Below, piece after piece: positions 11,038 to 20,186 of a stretch of DNA of 64,000 nt. The DNA is from Herbaspirillum sp. GW103. Its GTDB lineage: Bacteria > Pseudomonadota > Gammaproteobacteria > Burkholderiales > Burkholderiaceae_D. A program made the translations under genes and the position numbers. How positions within the stretch are numbered: the first letter of the stretch is position 1; each line of letters starts with the position of its first letter. The notes below the pieces were generated by a model, which saw nothing but the letters and a program-made list of their open reading frames with translations, was not told the DNA's origin and did not search any database. Location: positions 227,955 through 291,954 of the forward strand of contig NZ_AJVC01000005.1 in assembly GCF_000261365.1 (NCBI RefSeq). The letters run 5' to 3'.

Positions 11038-11475
11038 TCATTCCTGCTCGGGCGGCCCTTGCAGTGCGGGCGCGTCGGCCTCCTCGCGGGCGCTGCCACG
11101 CTGGCTGAAGTAGTAGGTCAACCCGCCCGCCGCGGCGATCACGGCACCCATCATCAGCGGCTTGCGCAACCAGCGGCGCGACAACAGCGATGCGCCCGTC
11201 ATCAGCAATGGGGTCACCGTCTGCAGGTTCAGGTTGCCCAGCCCGCCGCCAAGCGATTTCAGCGACTTGATCGACTGTACCGTTCTGCCGCCACCAAACA
11301 GCGAGGCGGCGAAATGGCCCACTCGGCTCAAGGCGCCCTTGGCGAGCGACTCGGCGCTCAGATTCTCGCGCACCACTTCGCGCGCCTCCATCACGCCCAG
11401 CCGGTACAACGCGCCCTGCGCCAGCACCTTGCGCTTGCGTTCCTCATGGGTCATGCCCTGGTCCTGATCGCTCAT
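11038..11475 (-). CDS. hypothetical protein in the DUF883/YqjE operon (YqjK position)
   Basis: I do not recognise a named family. The 145-residue product has a charged N-terminus (MSDQDQGMTHEERKRKVLAQ), a Leu/Ser/Gly-rich middle and one likely membrane segment near residues 105-125. It ends in an acidic, proline-containing tail. It is the third gene after the DUF883 and holin-like genes, the place usually held by YqjK-type proteins, so a role at the inner membrane is likely. Confidence 0.65.
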   Translation of the reverse strand: MSDQDQGMTHEERKRKVLAQGALYRLGVMEAREVVRENLSAESLAKGALSRVGHFAASLFGGGRTVQSIKSLKSLGGGLGNLNLQTVTPLLMTGASLLSRRWLRKPLMMGAVIAAAGGLTYYFSQRGSAREEADAPALQGPPEQE

Positions 11476-11530
11476 GCAGTCCTCATTGAACTAGGAAAAT
11501 TGCCACAGACATCACGTGCAGGCCGTCTCA

Positions 11531-11932
11531 TCACAACAGCGCATCGCGATCCTTGCGCAGCTCGGACATGGTCTGTGGCAACGACAGCTTGCCCTGCATC
11601 AGCACCGACCTGGCGTAGTACACCAGACCCACGGTCGCCACGCTGAAGACCACACCCAGCAGTGCCAGGATCTTCCAGCCCCAGGTGTCCCAGGCCAGCA
11701 TGACCACCAGCACCGACCAGAAGGCGATGGCGAACCACAGCGCCACCGCCGCCAACACGAAGATGACGGCGAAGCGGACCAGATTGGCACCGATCTCCGA
11801 CATCTCCAGCGAAGCCAGTTCGATGCGGCTGATGATGAGGCCCAGCAGGTTCTTGGCCAGACCCAGCAAACCCGCCGTCAGACCTGGGTTGGCGGCGTGG
11901 GCGGTCGGGCCTTCCTTGTGGGGAGTCGCCAT
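11531..11932 (-). CDS. phage-holin-superfamily membrane protein, YqjE-like
   Basis: A 133-residue inner-membrane protein with two strong membrane segments (about residues 52-75 and 80-105) joined by a short loop, the layout of YqjE-family proteins. I chose ATG 11932 (MATPHKEG) because an upstream in-frame start would run through the stop of the preceding DUF883 gene and adds an Arg/Gly-rich stretch with no family resemblance. The start is 11 bases after that stop, so the two are cotranscribed. Confidence 0.8.
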   Translation of the reverse strand: MATPHKEGPTAHAANPGLTAGLLGLAKNLLGLIISRIELASLEMSEIGANLVRFAVIFVLAAVALWFAIAFWSVLVVMLAWDTWGWKILALLGVVFSVATVGLVYYARSVLMQGKLSLPQTMSELRKDRDALL

Positions 11933-11943
11933 CGGCGCGGCGC

Positions 11944-12252
11944 TTACTTGCTGCGACCGATGACCAGGCCCACCAGCAGGCCCAGGCCTGCCGAAATGGC
12001 CACGGCACGCCACGGATTCTCATGGACGTAGTCGTCGGTCTTGGCAGCGACTTCCTTGCCCTTCTCGATGGCGGCGGTCTGGGCGGTCTGGGCGGCTTCG
12101 GCAGCGGCCTCCAGCAGGGTCAGGCCGCGTGCGCGCAGCTCGTCAGCCTTTTCGCCGGTGGCGGCGGCGGCTTCGGCGAACAATGCCTGGGCGTCCTTGA
12201 CCAGTGTCTTCATGTCATTGCGAACGGTCTTCAATGCGGGGGATTGAGGCAT
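11944..12252 (-). CDS. DUF883 (ElaB/YqjD) family protein
   Basis: A 102-residue protein of the family that in E. coli anchors ribosomes to the inner membrane in stationary phase. The first ~75 residues are an Ala/Glu/Lys-rich helix. The C-terminal segment ENPWRAVAISAGLGLLVGLV is the conserved membrane anchor. The start 12252 is fixed by a strong AAGGAG ribosome site seven bases upstream; a longer frame to 12393 lacks family resemblance. It leads a three-gene operon with the YqjE-like and hypothetical genes. Confidence 0.9.
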   Translation of the reverse strand: MPQSPALKTVRNDMKTLVKDAQALFAEAAAATGEKADELRARGLTLLEAAAEAAQTAQTAAIEKGKEVAAKTDDYVHENPWRAVAISAGLGLLVGLVIGRSK

Positions 12253-12480
12253 GTAAATTCTCCTTTTTTGCCGGTGATGAAAAAGACAAGCAAGTCGCCG
12301 CTCCCTGAACGCTGCACCTCGACAGATGCTGCATTGCGACGACCTTTTGATTCTACAGAGTCCGCAACGAAGCGGATAGCGCATTGCAGCCATGCTGCAA
12401 AGGCGATGCAGCTGGCTTGCGCCCGCGCAAAGAGGGTTCGATGACGCCGGCGGGCTTAGGTTCCGGCCAATCCGGCAGGA

Positions 12481-13638
12481 TCAGAAACGGGTTTCGCGTG
12501 CTGCCCGCAGGAAACTGTCCAGAATCGGCGTGCAGTCCAGCAATTCGGGACCGCCGGCCCGGTGGAATTCCGGGTGCCACTGCAGGCCCATGACGAAAGG
12601 CGCCTTGCGATAGCGGATCGCCTCCACGATCTGGTCCGGCCCCGACACGGCCTCCACCGACAGATCCCGTCCCAGGTTGTGTACCGCCTGGTGGTGGATG
12701 GAGTTGACGATCGCATTCTCGGTCTTGACCATGCCCGCCAGGGACGAACCCTGCGGGAAATGCAGGGCGTGGTAATTGCTGTCGTACTGCTCGTTGACGT
12801 GCGGGATGGCGGTGGGCACGTCAGTGGCAATGTCCTGGTAGAGCGTGCCGCCGAAAGCCACGTTGATCAGCTGGCAGCCACGGCAGATACCCAGTACCGG
12901 CTTGCCGGCCTCGATGAATTCATGCAGCAGTTCCAGCTCGTACATGTCGCGCACGCGGTCGCCGCTCCATTCGGGGCGGGTCGCGGCCTGCGCATAACTC
13001 TGCGGCGAAACGTCGGCACCGCCCTGCAATACCAGGCCATCCAGATGCTTGGCATAGTCACGCAGGCGGATGTTGCTGGGGTGGACCAGGCCATTGGTAT
13101 TGACGGTCGGGATCATGAACACCAGCACGTCACGCGACATCACCCATTGCGCGATCGATTCTTCCAGGTACTGCAGGGTCTTGCTGCGCAAGCCCTTGGC
13201 GCCGCTCTCAGGATGGAAGATGCGTGCCGACACGCCGATCTTGAGGGTACGCTGCATGACGCGGCGCCCGGCCTTGTCCGACAGCTGGCGCAGGCGCGCC
13301 GTCAGGAAGCGCCAGGTCTGCGCCCAGGGCGCATCGCCCGCATGATGGGGCGGCGGCGGCAAGGAGGTGTAGACGCTCTGCTGCGCCTGACCTGTCGCCT
13401 GGGCCTCGGTCGCCTCGGCAACGGTTTGCGCGCCCGGTCCCGGCTGGGCCGGCGTGGTCGGGGTCCCGGCCGTTGCCGCTGCGGCTACCACCGTGGTAGC
13501 CGGTGCGACGGAAGGCTGTGCAGGCGTCTGGGAGGCGGCCGGCGCCCCGGAGGCATCGGCGGAGACTGGCTTGGCCGGCGCCGCACCCGGGGTGCGGTCT
13601 GGCGGCAGGTTGGCTTCGGAATCTTGGATGTCGGACAT
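12481..13638 (-). CDS. gamma-glutamyl-gamma-aminobutyrate hydrolase-like class I glutamine amidotransferase
   Basis: Predicted to hydrolyse gamma-glutamyl amides, as PuuD does in putrescine breakdown. The catalytic Cys is in LGICRGCQLINVAFGG (residues ~248-263), and the His/Glu pair is in GLQWHPEF (residues ~359-366). The domain occupies about residues 125-385. The first ~110 residues are a low-complexity Ala/Pro/Thr/Gln-rich extension uncommon in the family, so the true start could lie further downstream. No other polyamine genes are near, and the substrate is unproven. Confidence 0.82.
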   Translation of the reverse strand: MSDIQDSEANLPPDRTPGAAPAKPVSADASGAPAASQTPAQPSVAPATTVVAAAATAGTPTTPAQPGPGAQTVAEATEAQATGQAQQSVYTSLPPPPHHAGDAPWAQTWRFLTARLRQLSDKAGRRVMQRTLKIGVSARIFHPESGAKGLRSKTLQYLEESIAQWVMSRDVLVFMIPTVNTNGLVHPSNIRLRDYAKHLDGLVLQGGADVSPQSYAQAATRPEWSGDRVRDMYELELLHEFIEAGKPVLGICRGCQLINVAFGGTLYQDIATDVPTAIPHVNEQYDSNYHALHFPQGSSLAGMVKTENAIVNSIHHQAVHNLGRDLSVEAVSGPDQIVEAIRYRKAPFVMGLQWHPEFHRAGGPELLDCTPILDSFLRAARETRF

Positions 13639-13935
13639 GGCTGCAATAAGTGATCAGGATGAATGAACTGCGGCCAGTGGCATCGTCGGCAAGCTAGCCG
13701 GCGATGGCGCGACGGGCCCGGGGAGTGGCTGAGTATAAGCGCATTGCCCGGCTTTGGACACCTGCCCGCCAGACAGTGGGCGAGCAGTTTCATACAAGCC
13801 GGCCCATGTGCTTTCATGGCACACTCCCTTTGCTCATCATGGCAGACAACACAAAGGCCACGCATGTTCCGGCCATTTGCGCCGCAGCCGCAAGTGTCCG
13901 CCCTGCCCGCCACCTACCTAGCCCGCACCGCCACC

Positions 13936-14457
13936 ATGTCCAAGGTCCTGATTCTGTATGCCCATCCCGCCGCCGAGCTCTCACGCACCAACCGCCTGAT
14001 GCTCCAGGCCGCCACGCGCCTGCCCGGCGTGACCGTGCATGACCTCTACGAGCACTACCCCGACTTCCACATCGATGTGCCATACGAGCAGCAGTTGCTC
14101 AGTCAGGCCGAACTGATCGTCATGCAGCATCCCATCCACTGGTACAGCATGCCGCCCCTGCAGAAGCAATGGCTGGACAGCGTACTGGCGCGCGGCTGGG
14201 CCTTCGGTCACGACGGCCATGCGCTGGAGGGCAAGCGATTCTGGCTGGTGGCCTCCACCGGCGGCGAGACGGCGTCCTACCAGAGCAGCGGACGCCACGG
14301 CCATCACTTCGCCGACTTCCTGCCGCCCTACCAGCAGACCGCGCGCCTGTGCGGCATGCAGTGGGTGGAGCCGCTGATCCTGCATGGCGCCCATCACGTC
14401 CCGCCGGTAGCGTTCCAGCACCATGTGGATCGCTACCTGGAGGGCCTGCAGGCATGA
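13936..14457 (+). CDS. kefF: NAD(P)H oxidoreductase, KefF-type ancillary subunit
   Basis: A 174-residue flavodoxin-fold quinone reductase. In E. coli KefF binds the cytoplasmic side of KefC and is needed for full potassium efflux activity. MSKVLILYAHPAAELSRTNR is the N-terminal FMN-site strand and loop, and MQHPIHWYSMPPLQKQWLD (residues ~64-82) is the family signature. I chose 13936 because the upstream in-frame extension shows no flavodoxin features. The 297 bases before it (13639-13935) hold no recognisable gene. It is followed 70 bases later by the antiporter gene, supporting a KefFC pair. Confidence 0.88.
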   Translation: MSKVLILYAHPAAELSRTNRLMLQAATRLPGVTVHDLYEHYPDFHIDVPYEQQLLSQAELIVMQHPIHWYSMPPLQKQWLDSVLARGWAFGHDGHALEGKRFWLVASTGGETASYQSSGRHGHHFADFLPPYQQTARLCGMQWVEPLILHGAHHVPPVAFQHHVDRYLEGLQA

Positions 14458-14527
14458 GCCACGCCGCTGCTTTCTCACCAATCCTCGCGCATGCCCGCGC
14501 GACTGCTTCAACTGACCGGACCTCACC

Positions 14528-16366
14528 ATGGATGAACAACTGCTGATCGCCCTCGTCTACCTGCTGGCGGCGGTGGCGGCCGTGCCCATCGCCAAGCGCC
14601 TGGGACTGGGCGCGGTACTGGGCTACCTGCTGGCCGGCATCGTCATCGGCCCGTGGGGACTGGGGCTCATTACCGAGGTCAAGCACATCCTCGAATTTTC
14701 TGAATTCGGCGTGGTACTGCTGCTGTTCCTGATCGGTCTCGAACTGGACCCCAAACGTTTGTGGGCCTTGCGCCGTTCCATCTTCGGCTGGGGCAGCGTG
14801 CAGGTGGCCGCCGTATCGCTGGCCCTGTTCGCCGCTGCGCTGGCGGCGGGGGTACCGTGGCGCATCGGGCTCATCGGCGCGCTCGGCATGTCGCTTTCGT
14901 CGACCGCCATCGCCCTGGCCACGCTGGGCGAGCGCAAGCTCACCGCCACGCCGGCAGGCGCGGCCGGGTTTTCCATCCTGCTGTTCCAGGACATCGCCGC
15001 CATCCCCATGATGGCCGCCGTCCCCCTGCTGGGCGTGGCCGCCAGCCAGGGCAGCGGGCAAGGCTGGCTGCATGCAGGCCAGGTAGCACTGGTGATCGCG
15101 CTGCTGATCTTCGGCGGGCGCGTGCTGATCCGCCCCATCCTGCGCATCATCGCCAAGACCGACATGCGCGAGATCTTCACCGCCTTCGCCCTGCTGCTGG
15201 TCATCTCCACCTGCCTGCTGATGCAGTCGGTGGGCATGTCGATGGCGCTGGGCACTTTCCTGGCCGGCGTGCTGCTGGCCGATTCCGAATACCGCCATGC
15301 ACTGGAAAGCGACCTGGAACCCTTCAAGGGCTTGCTGCTGGGTCTGTTCTTCATAGCCGTGGGCATGTCGGTGGACTTTGGCGTCTTCCTCGCCCAGCCC
15401 TGGCGCATCCTCGGCATGGTGGCGGGCTTCCTGACCATCAAGACGGGGGTGATGTGGTTCCTCGGACGCTGCTTCGGCATCCCGCGAGGACAGCAATTAT
15501 TCTTTGCCTTCCTGCTGTCGCAGGGCGGGGAATTCGCCTTCATCGTCTTTGGCGCCGCCGTCACCGCCAAGGTACTGACCCCGGAGGTCTCCTCCATGCT
15601 GGTGGTCGTGGTGGCACTGTCGATGCTGGTCACGCCGCTGCTGTTGCTGGTGCATGACCGCCTGCTGGTGCGCTGGCTGGAAGGCGGCAAGCGCCGCCCG
15701 GAAGACCGGATCGGCCCGCAGGACAATGCCGTCATCATCGCCGGCTTCGGACGCTTTGGCCAGATCGTGGGACGTCTGCTGGCAGCCAACGACATCGGCG
15801 CCACAGTGCTGGATCATGATCCGGACCAGATCGATTTCCTGCGCAAGTTCGGCTTCAAGGTGTTCTATGGCGACGCCACCCGCATCGACCTGTTGCGCAC
15901 CGCCGGTGCCGACAAGGCCAAGGTCCTGGTGATCGCCATCGACGATGCGCAGGCCGCACTGGACATGGTGGAAAAAGTGCGCGAGGAATTCCCGCACCTG
16001 CAGATCGCGGCCCGTGCCCGCAACGTCACGCACTACTATGACCTGATGGACCGGGGCGTTACGGTACTGGAACGCGAGACTTTCGAAAGTGCCCTGCACA
16101 TGGGGCGACAGGTGTTGCAGCAACTGGACTTCGGCGCCTATCGTGCGCGCGAGGCCGCCATGAAATTCCGCTCTCACAATCTGAAAACCCTGGCAGCGCT
16201 CTACCCGCACTACAAGGACCAGGCACAGATGGTATCGATGGCCGTGCAGGCCCGCGAAGAATTGCAGGCCATGTTCGCCGGTGACCGCGAAGCCATGGAG
16301 CGCGACCATGCGCATGACCAGTGGCGCGAGAAACCAGCAGCAACCCCGCCATCGTCGGCAGAATAA
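14528..16366 (+). CDS. kefC: glutathione-regulated potassium efflux antiporter, KefB/KefC type (CPA2)
   Basis: Inner-membrane K+/H+ antiporter that acidifies the cytoplasm during electrophile stress. The 612 residues carry about 12-13 membrane helices in residues 1-385. A TrkA-N Rossmann domain follows (NAVIIAGFGRFGQIVGRLLA near residue 400) and a C-terminal helical tail. FLIGLELDPKRLW near residue 66 is a strong family marker. The kefF gene just upstream supports regulated efflux; KefB and KefC cannot be told apart from this sequence alone. Confidence 0.9.
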   Translation: MDEQLLIALVYLLAAVAAVPIAKRLGLGAVLGYLLAGIVIGPWGLGLITEVKHILEFSEFGVVLLLFLIGLELDPKRLWALRRSIFGWGSVQVAAVSLALFAAALAAGVPWRIGLIGALGMSLSSTAIALATLGERKLTATPAGAAGFSILLFQDIAAIPMMAAVPLLGVAASQGSGQGWLHAGQVALVIALLIFGGRVLIRPILRIIAKTDMREIFTAFALLLVISTCLLMQSVGMSMALGTFLAGVLLADSEYRHALESDLEPFKGLLLGLFFIAVGMSVDFGVFLAQPWRILGMVAGFLTIKTGVMWFLGRCFGIPRGQQLFFAFLLSQGGEFAFIVFGAAVTAKVLTPEVSSMLVVVVALSMLVTPLLLLVHDRLLVRWLEGGKRRPEDRIGPQDNAVIIAGFGRFGQIVGRLLAANDIGATVLDHDPDQIDFLRKFGFKVFYGDATRIDLLRTAGADKAKVLVIAIDDAQAALDMVEKVREEFPHLQIAARARNVTHYYDLMDRGVTVLERETFESALHMGRQVLQQLDFGAYRAREAAMKFRSHNLKTLAALYPHYKDQAQMVSMAVQAREELQAMFAGDREAMERDHAHDQWREKPAATPPSSAE

Positions 16367-16399
16367 AAAAAGGCCGGACACGCTTGCGCACATCCGGCC
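16364..16399 (-). terminator. terminator of the degP-like gene, overlapping the kefC stop
   Basis: The arms ggccgga (16372-16378) and tccggcc (16393-16399) enclose a 14-base loop. Reading the minus strand, the stem is followed at once by a run of seven T. It therefore ends transcription from the degP-like gene, about 120 bases past its stop. The T-run abuts the kefC stop codon. Confidence 0.75.
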
Positions 16400-16405
16400 A
16401 AATCC

Positions 16406-16476
16406 CTCACTGCTTACTGCTTACCACTTACTACTCACTACTCACTGCTTACTGCTCACCGGTACTACTCACTGCT
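16406..16476. repeat. short direct repeats of a CTCACTGCTTACTGCT unit
   Basis: The 16-mer ctcactgcttactgct occurs at 16406-16421 and again at 16441-16456, with a partial copy (ctcactgct) at 16468-16476. The spacers are built from related tactactcact units. The tract lies between two convergent genes and looks like a slippage-grown minisatellite. Confidence 0.75.
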
Positions 16477-16520
16477 AAACCTCAAGACTTCAACGACGTC
16501 GATCGCATGAACCGTCCGGA

Positions 16521-18005
16521 TCAATTCAGCGTCAGCGGGACGAAGATCTTCTCGTCACCACGTTCCACCAGCAGGGCCACGTTCTTGCCTGCCTCGCTGG
16601 CCAGCTTGCGCAGTTGCGCCACACTGGAGACCGGGCTGCCGTTGAGCGCCAGGATCACGTCACCGCTCTCGATGCCGGCGATGGCCGCAGGACCACTGGC
16701 ATCTTCCACCAGCAAGCCCTTCTGTCCGCCCAACTGGGCCTGCTCATCCTTGGTCAGCGGGCGTACCGACAGACCCAGGCGTCCCTGATCATCGGACTTG
16801 CCGGGCTTGGCCTCGTTCTTGGCCTGCTTCATTTCGCCCACGGTCACGTTCAAGGTCATCACCTTGCCGCCGCGCATGACCTGCATCGGCTTGTTGCTGC
16901 CCGGTGCGGTATCGGCCACCAGAGTGGGGAGGTCCACCGAATGATTGATGGCATGACCATCGAAACTGAGAATCACGTCACCCGCCTGCAGACCCGCCTT
17001 GTCAGCCGGGCTGCCCTTTTCCACCGAACTGATGAGTGCACCCTCGGCCTTCTTCATGCCGAAGGATTCAGACAAGGCCTGGTTCAGATCCTGCACCGAG
17101 ACCCCCAACCGTCCACGGGTCACCTTGCCGTGCGTGACCAGTTGCTGCTCGACCTTCATCGCCACATCGATGGGGATGGAGAAGGACAGCCCCTGGAAGC
17201 CGCCGGTCTGGCTGTAGATCTGCGAGTTGATACCGATCACCTGCCCGTTCAGATCAAACAGCGGCCCCCCGGAGTTGCCGGGATTGACGGCCACATCGGT
17301 CTGGATGAAAGGCACGTAGTTGTCGTCCGGCAGGCTGCGCGACTTGGCGCTGATGATGCCGGCCGTGGCGGTGTTGTCGAAACCGTAGGGTGAGCCGATT
17401 GCCAGGACCGGCTGACCGACCTTGACCCGGGAAGGATCGCCGATCTGCACCGTCGGCAGGTTCTTGGCATCGATGCGGATGACGGCGATGTCGCTCTGCT
17501 TGTCAATGCCCAGCACCTTGGCCTTGAACTCGCGGCGGTCGGTCAGCTTGACCACCACTTCCTGGGCACCATCGACCACGTGGGCATTGGTCAGGATCAG
17601 GCCATCGGGCGAGATGATGAAACCGGAACCGAGCCCGTGCATGATGCGCGGCTGCTGCGGCATCTGCAGCTGCGGGCCGAAGCGCTTGAAGAATTCGGAG
17701 AAGGGATCGTTGGGATCGAGGCCGTTGTCTTCATCATCGGACACCTTGCGGGCCTTGCCGGTGACACTGATGTTGACCACGGCCGGGCCATAGCGCTGGA
17801 CGATGCCCGAGAAATCGGTCGGCGCCGCGACCACCGGTCCGGCCGGGGCAGCGGACGCGGTGCTGGAGGCCACCACCGGGGCGTTGAGCGCGGCCGCGTG
17901 CGCCGACGGCAGGTCGACGCCGCGAAAATAGACGTAGCTGCCGCCGACCACTGCGGCAATCATGACGGCCAAAGTGTTACGAACAAAAACGATACGACGG
18001 CTCAT
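16521..18005 (-). CDS. periplasmic DegP/DegQ (Do family) serine endoprotease
   Basis: Degrades misfolded envelope proteins. The 494-residue product has an N-terminal membrane or signal segment (about residues 8-27) and a trypsin-like domain with His in LTNAHVV, Asp in DIAVIRID and Ser in NPGNSGGPL. Two PDZ domains occupy about residues 285-375 and 395-490. ATG 18005 follows AAGGAGAAG and is preferred to a longer frame at 18080. PmrA/QseB-type repeats lie upstream, beside the two-component system genes, which suggests control by that regulator. It is MucD/DegQ-like. Confidence 0.92.
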   Translation of the reverse strand: MSRRIVFVRNTLAVMIAAVVGGSYVYFRGVDLPSAHAAALNAPVVASSTASAAPAGPVVAAPTDFSGIVQRYGPAVVNISVTGKARKVSDDEDNGLDPNDPFSEFFKRFGPQLQMPQQPRIMHGLGSGFIISPDGLILTNAHVVDGAQEVVVKLTDRREFKAKVLGIDKQSDIAVIRIDAKNLPTVQIGDPSRVKVGQPVLAIGSPYGFDNTATAGIISAKSRSLPDDNYVPFIQTDVAVNPGNSGGPLFDLNGQVIGINSQIYSQTGGFQGLSFSIPIDVAMKVEQQLVTHGKVTRGRLGVSVQDLNQALSESFGMKKAEGALISSVEKGSPADKAGLQAGDVILSFDGHAINHSVDLPTLVADTAPGSNKPMQVMRGGKVMTLNVTVGEMKQAKNEAKPGKSDDQGRLGLSVRPLTKDEQAQLGGQKGLLVEDASGPAAIAGIESGDVILALNGSPVSSVAQLRKLASEAGKNVALLVERGDEKIFVPLTLN

Positions 18006-18094
18006 CTTCTTCTCCTTGATCGAACGGGATATCGATGGCTGAACCCTGGCAGCGCCGCTTGCAGCGCCTGTTGGCCTCAACCGTTGGAGTGAAG

Positions 18095-18125
18095 ATTAAG
18101 CAGTGAAAATTAAGAGAAACTTAAG
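18095..18125 (-). promoter_or_regulatory. PmrA/QseB-type operator upstream of the degP-like gene
   Basis: On the minus strand, CTTAAG (18125-18120), five bases, then CTTAAT (18114-18109) matches the PmrA-box layout (YTTAAK-N5-YTTAAK). A further CTTAAT lies at 18100-18095. Its distance from the protease start (about 90-120 bases) suits an activator site, and the adjacent two-component genes encode a PmrA/QseB-class regulator. Binding itself is an inference. Confidence 0.6.
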
Positions 18126-18177
18126 GCTGAAAAAAGCAGCATTCATCTGCGCTTAATGCTCGCCGGCTGCCATCCCC

Positions 18178-19512
18178 TCAGGACTTCAGCAGCGTGAACA
18201 CCACCCGGGCCTGCAGGCCATGCCCGGTATTGCGCAAGTCCACCGGCAAGCGGTGCAGATCGGCAATCTGGCGCACGATGGCCAGCCCCAGCCCGCTACC
18301 GAAAGCACCCCGCGCGCTGGTCTGCTCCTGGCTACGCCTTGCCCGATAGAAGCGGTCGAACACGCGCGGCAGTTCGCTCTCTGCGATCCCCGGCCCGCTG
18401 TCCTGGATCACCACCGTGCACTGGTCGGCCGCGCCAAACTCGAAGCCGACATCGACCACACCTCCCGTCGGGGTGTAGCGCAAGGCATTGTCCACCAGAT
18501 TGTTGAAGAGAATGCGCAGGGCGTCGGCGTTGCCCTGTACCCGCAGCGCACGACCATCATCACCCTGTTCCGACAGACCCAGATCGATGCCACCATGCTC
18601 GGCTACCGTGGACAGGTCCCCCACCACGCTGCCCAGCAGTGCGCGCAGGTCGACCTCGGCAAAACCCATGGCATCCGGCTCCTGGCGCGCCAGCGTGAGC
18701 AGCTGGTGCACCAGATGAGTGGCGCGCTCCAATCCGTTCTTCAGGTCGTCGAAGGCTGCGCGTCGCTCCTGTTCATCGGTGGCGCGCTCGGCCAGTTGGG
18801 CCTGCAGACGCAGGGCCGTCAGCGGCGTGCGCAATTCATGGGCGGCGTCGGCGACGAAGGCGCGCTGCGTTTCGGTGGCGTGCTTGAGGCGCGTGAGCAG
18901 ATCATTCAAGGCATGCGTGAGCGGCTGTATCTCCTGGGGCATGCCCACGTCCGACAAGGGTTGCAGCGAATTCATGTCGCGCGCCGCCACTTCGGCGGCG
19001 GCCTTGCGCACCGGCGCCAGCCCCCGGCTCACCGCCACCCACGACAGCACACCGATCAGCGGGAACAACAACAGCAAGGGCACCACCGTCTTGACCGCCA
19101 TCTGCGCCGCGATCTCGTCGCGCGCACTCTGCGGCTGGGCCACCTGCACCACGGTACTGCCGATCTGGGCGCTGTAGACACGCCACATGCCATTGGGTCC
19201 GCGCACATTGGCAAAGCCCAGTTCGGCCTGGCGCGGCATGGCACCGCGCGCATGGGAGTGATAGATGACTGCGCCGCGACTGTCCCAGATCTGCATCATG
19301 ATCTCGTCTTCCAGCTCGGGGAATTGCTGGCCGGGAGAGATGGGAGAAAATGCCTGGCGCGGCAGCGAGGCCGCGATCTGACGCATCTGATAATCGAAGA
19401 TCTGATTGGCTTCGCCGCGCGCCTGGAAGTACAGCGCCACCCCGGCCATCACGATGATGGAAAACAGTCCCAAGCCCAGCCACAGCAACAGCTTGTTGCG
19501 GATCGATTTCAT
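18178..19512 (-). CDS. sensor histidine kinase, QseC/PmrB-like
   Basis: Membrane-bound sensor. The 444 residues comprise a first membrane helix (about 8-29), a periplasmic sensor of ~110 residues, a second helix (about 142-162), a HAMP region and the kinase core. The phospho-accepting His225 lies in ADAAHELRTPLTALRLQAQL, the N-box is NLVDNALRYTP near residue 336, and glycine boxes DSGPGI and GSGLGLAIV follow. Its start overlaps the regulator gene by four bases. The periplasmic signal is unknown. Confidence 0.92.
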   Translation of the reverse strand: MKSIRNKLLLWLGLGLFSIIVMAGVALYFQARGEANQIFDYQMRQIAASLPRQAFSPISPGQQFPELEDEIMMQIWDSRGAVIYHSHARGAMPRQAELGFANVRGPNGMWRVYSAQIGSTVVQVAQPQSARDEIAAQMAVKTVVPLLLLFPLIGVLSWVAVSRGLAPVRKAAAEVAARDMNSLQPLSDVGMPQEIQPLTHALNDLLTRLKHATETQRAFVADAAHELRTPLTALRLQAQLAERATDEQERRAAFDDLKNGLERATHLVHQLLTLARQEPDAMGFAEVDLRALLGSVVGDLSTVAEHGGIDLGLSEQGDDGRALRVQGNADALRILFNNLVDNALRYTPTGGVVDVGFEFGAADQCTVVIQDSGPGIAESELPRVFDRFYRARRSQEQTSARGAFGSGLGLAIVRQIADLHRLPVDLRNTGHGLQARVVFTLLKS

Positions 19513-20165
19513 GCCGGCACCAGGTAGCCCACGCCGCGCACGTTCTTGATGAAGTCGCTGCCGACCTTCTTGCGCAGCGCATGAATGTGGACTTCGACGG
19601 CATTGCTCTCGATGCTGTCATCCCAGCCGTAGAGTTTTTCTTCCAGCTGGGCGCGCGAGAGCACCACACCGGGCCGGTCCATGAAGGCATGCAGGAGGGT
19701 GAATTCGCGCGCCGACAGGTTGACCGGCTTGCCGCTCACGGTCACTTCATGGGTGGCCGGATTCAAGACCACCTCGCGCACCTGCACCAGGCTTTCGGCG
19801 CGTCCGGCCTGGCGGCGCGAGAGGGCGCGCATGCGGGCCGAGAGTTCTTCCAGGTCGAAGGGCTTGATGAGGTAATCGTCGGCACCGGCATCGAGTCCGG
19901 CCACGCGGTCGGCCACCGCATCGCGGGCCGTGGTGATGAGGACGGGAATGACGCTGCCCCGTTCGCGCAGGGTGCGCAGCACGGCCAGGCCATCCTTTTG
20001 CGGCAGGCCCAGATCCAGCAGCAACATGGCGTAGTCCTCGGCGCGCAGGGCGACGTCGGCCGACTTGCCATCCTGCACCCAGTCGATGGTGAAGCCATCC
20101 TGGCGCAAACCCTTGCGCACGGCCTCACCCACCATGGGATCGTCTTCCACCAGCAATACGCGCAT
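19509..20165 (-). CDS. OmpR-family response regulator, QseB/PmrA-like
   Basis: DNA-binding partner of the kinase downstream. The 218 residues comprise a receiver domain with acidic pocket EDD (7-9), phospho-acceptor Asp51 (LLLDLGLP) and the Lys of YLIKPF near 102. A winged-helix domain (about 125-215) follows, with VEVHIHALRKKVG as the recognition helix region. A probable target is the CTTAAG-type site at 18095-18125. Confidence 0.93.
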   Translation of the reverse strand: MRVLLVEDDPMVGEAVRKGLRQDGFTIDWVQDGKSADVALRAEDYAMLLLDLGLPQKDGLAVLRTLRERGSVIPVLITTARDAVADRVAGLDAGADDYLIKPFDLEELSARMRALSRRQAGRAESLVQVREVVLNPATHEVTVSGKPVNLSAREFTLLHAFMDRPGVVLSRAQLEEKLYGWDDSIESNAVEVHIHALRKKVGSDFIKNVRGVGYLVPA

Positions 20166-20186
20166 GTCTACAACTCCTGATCGGAC

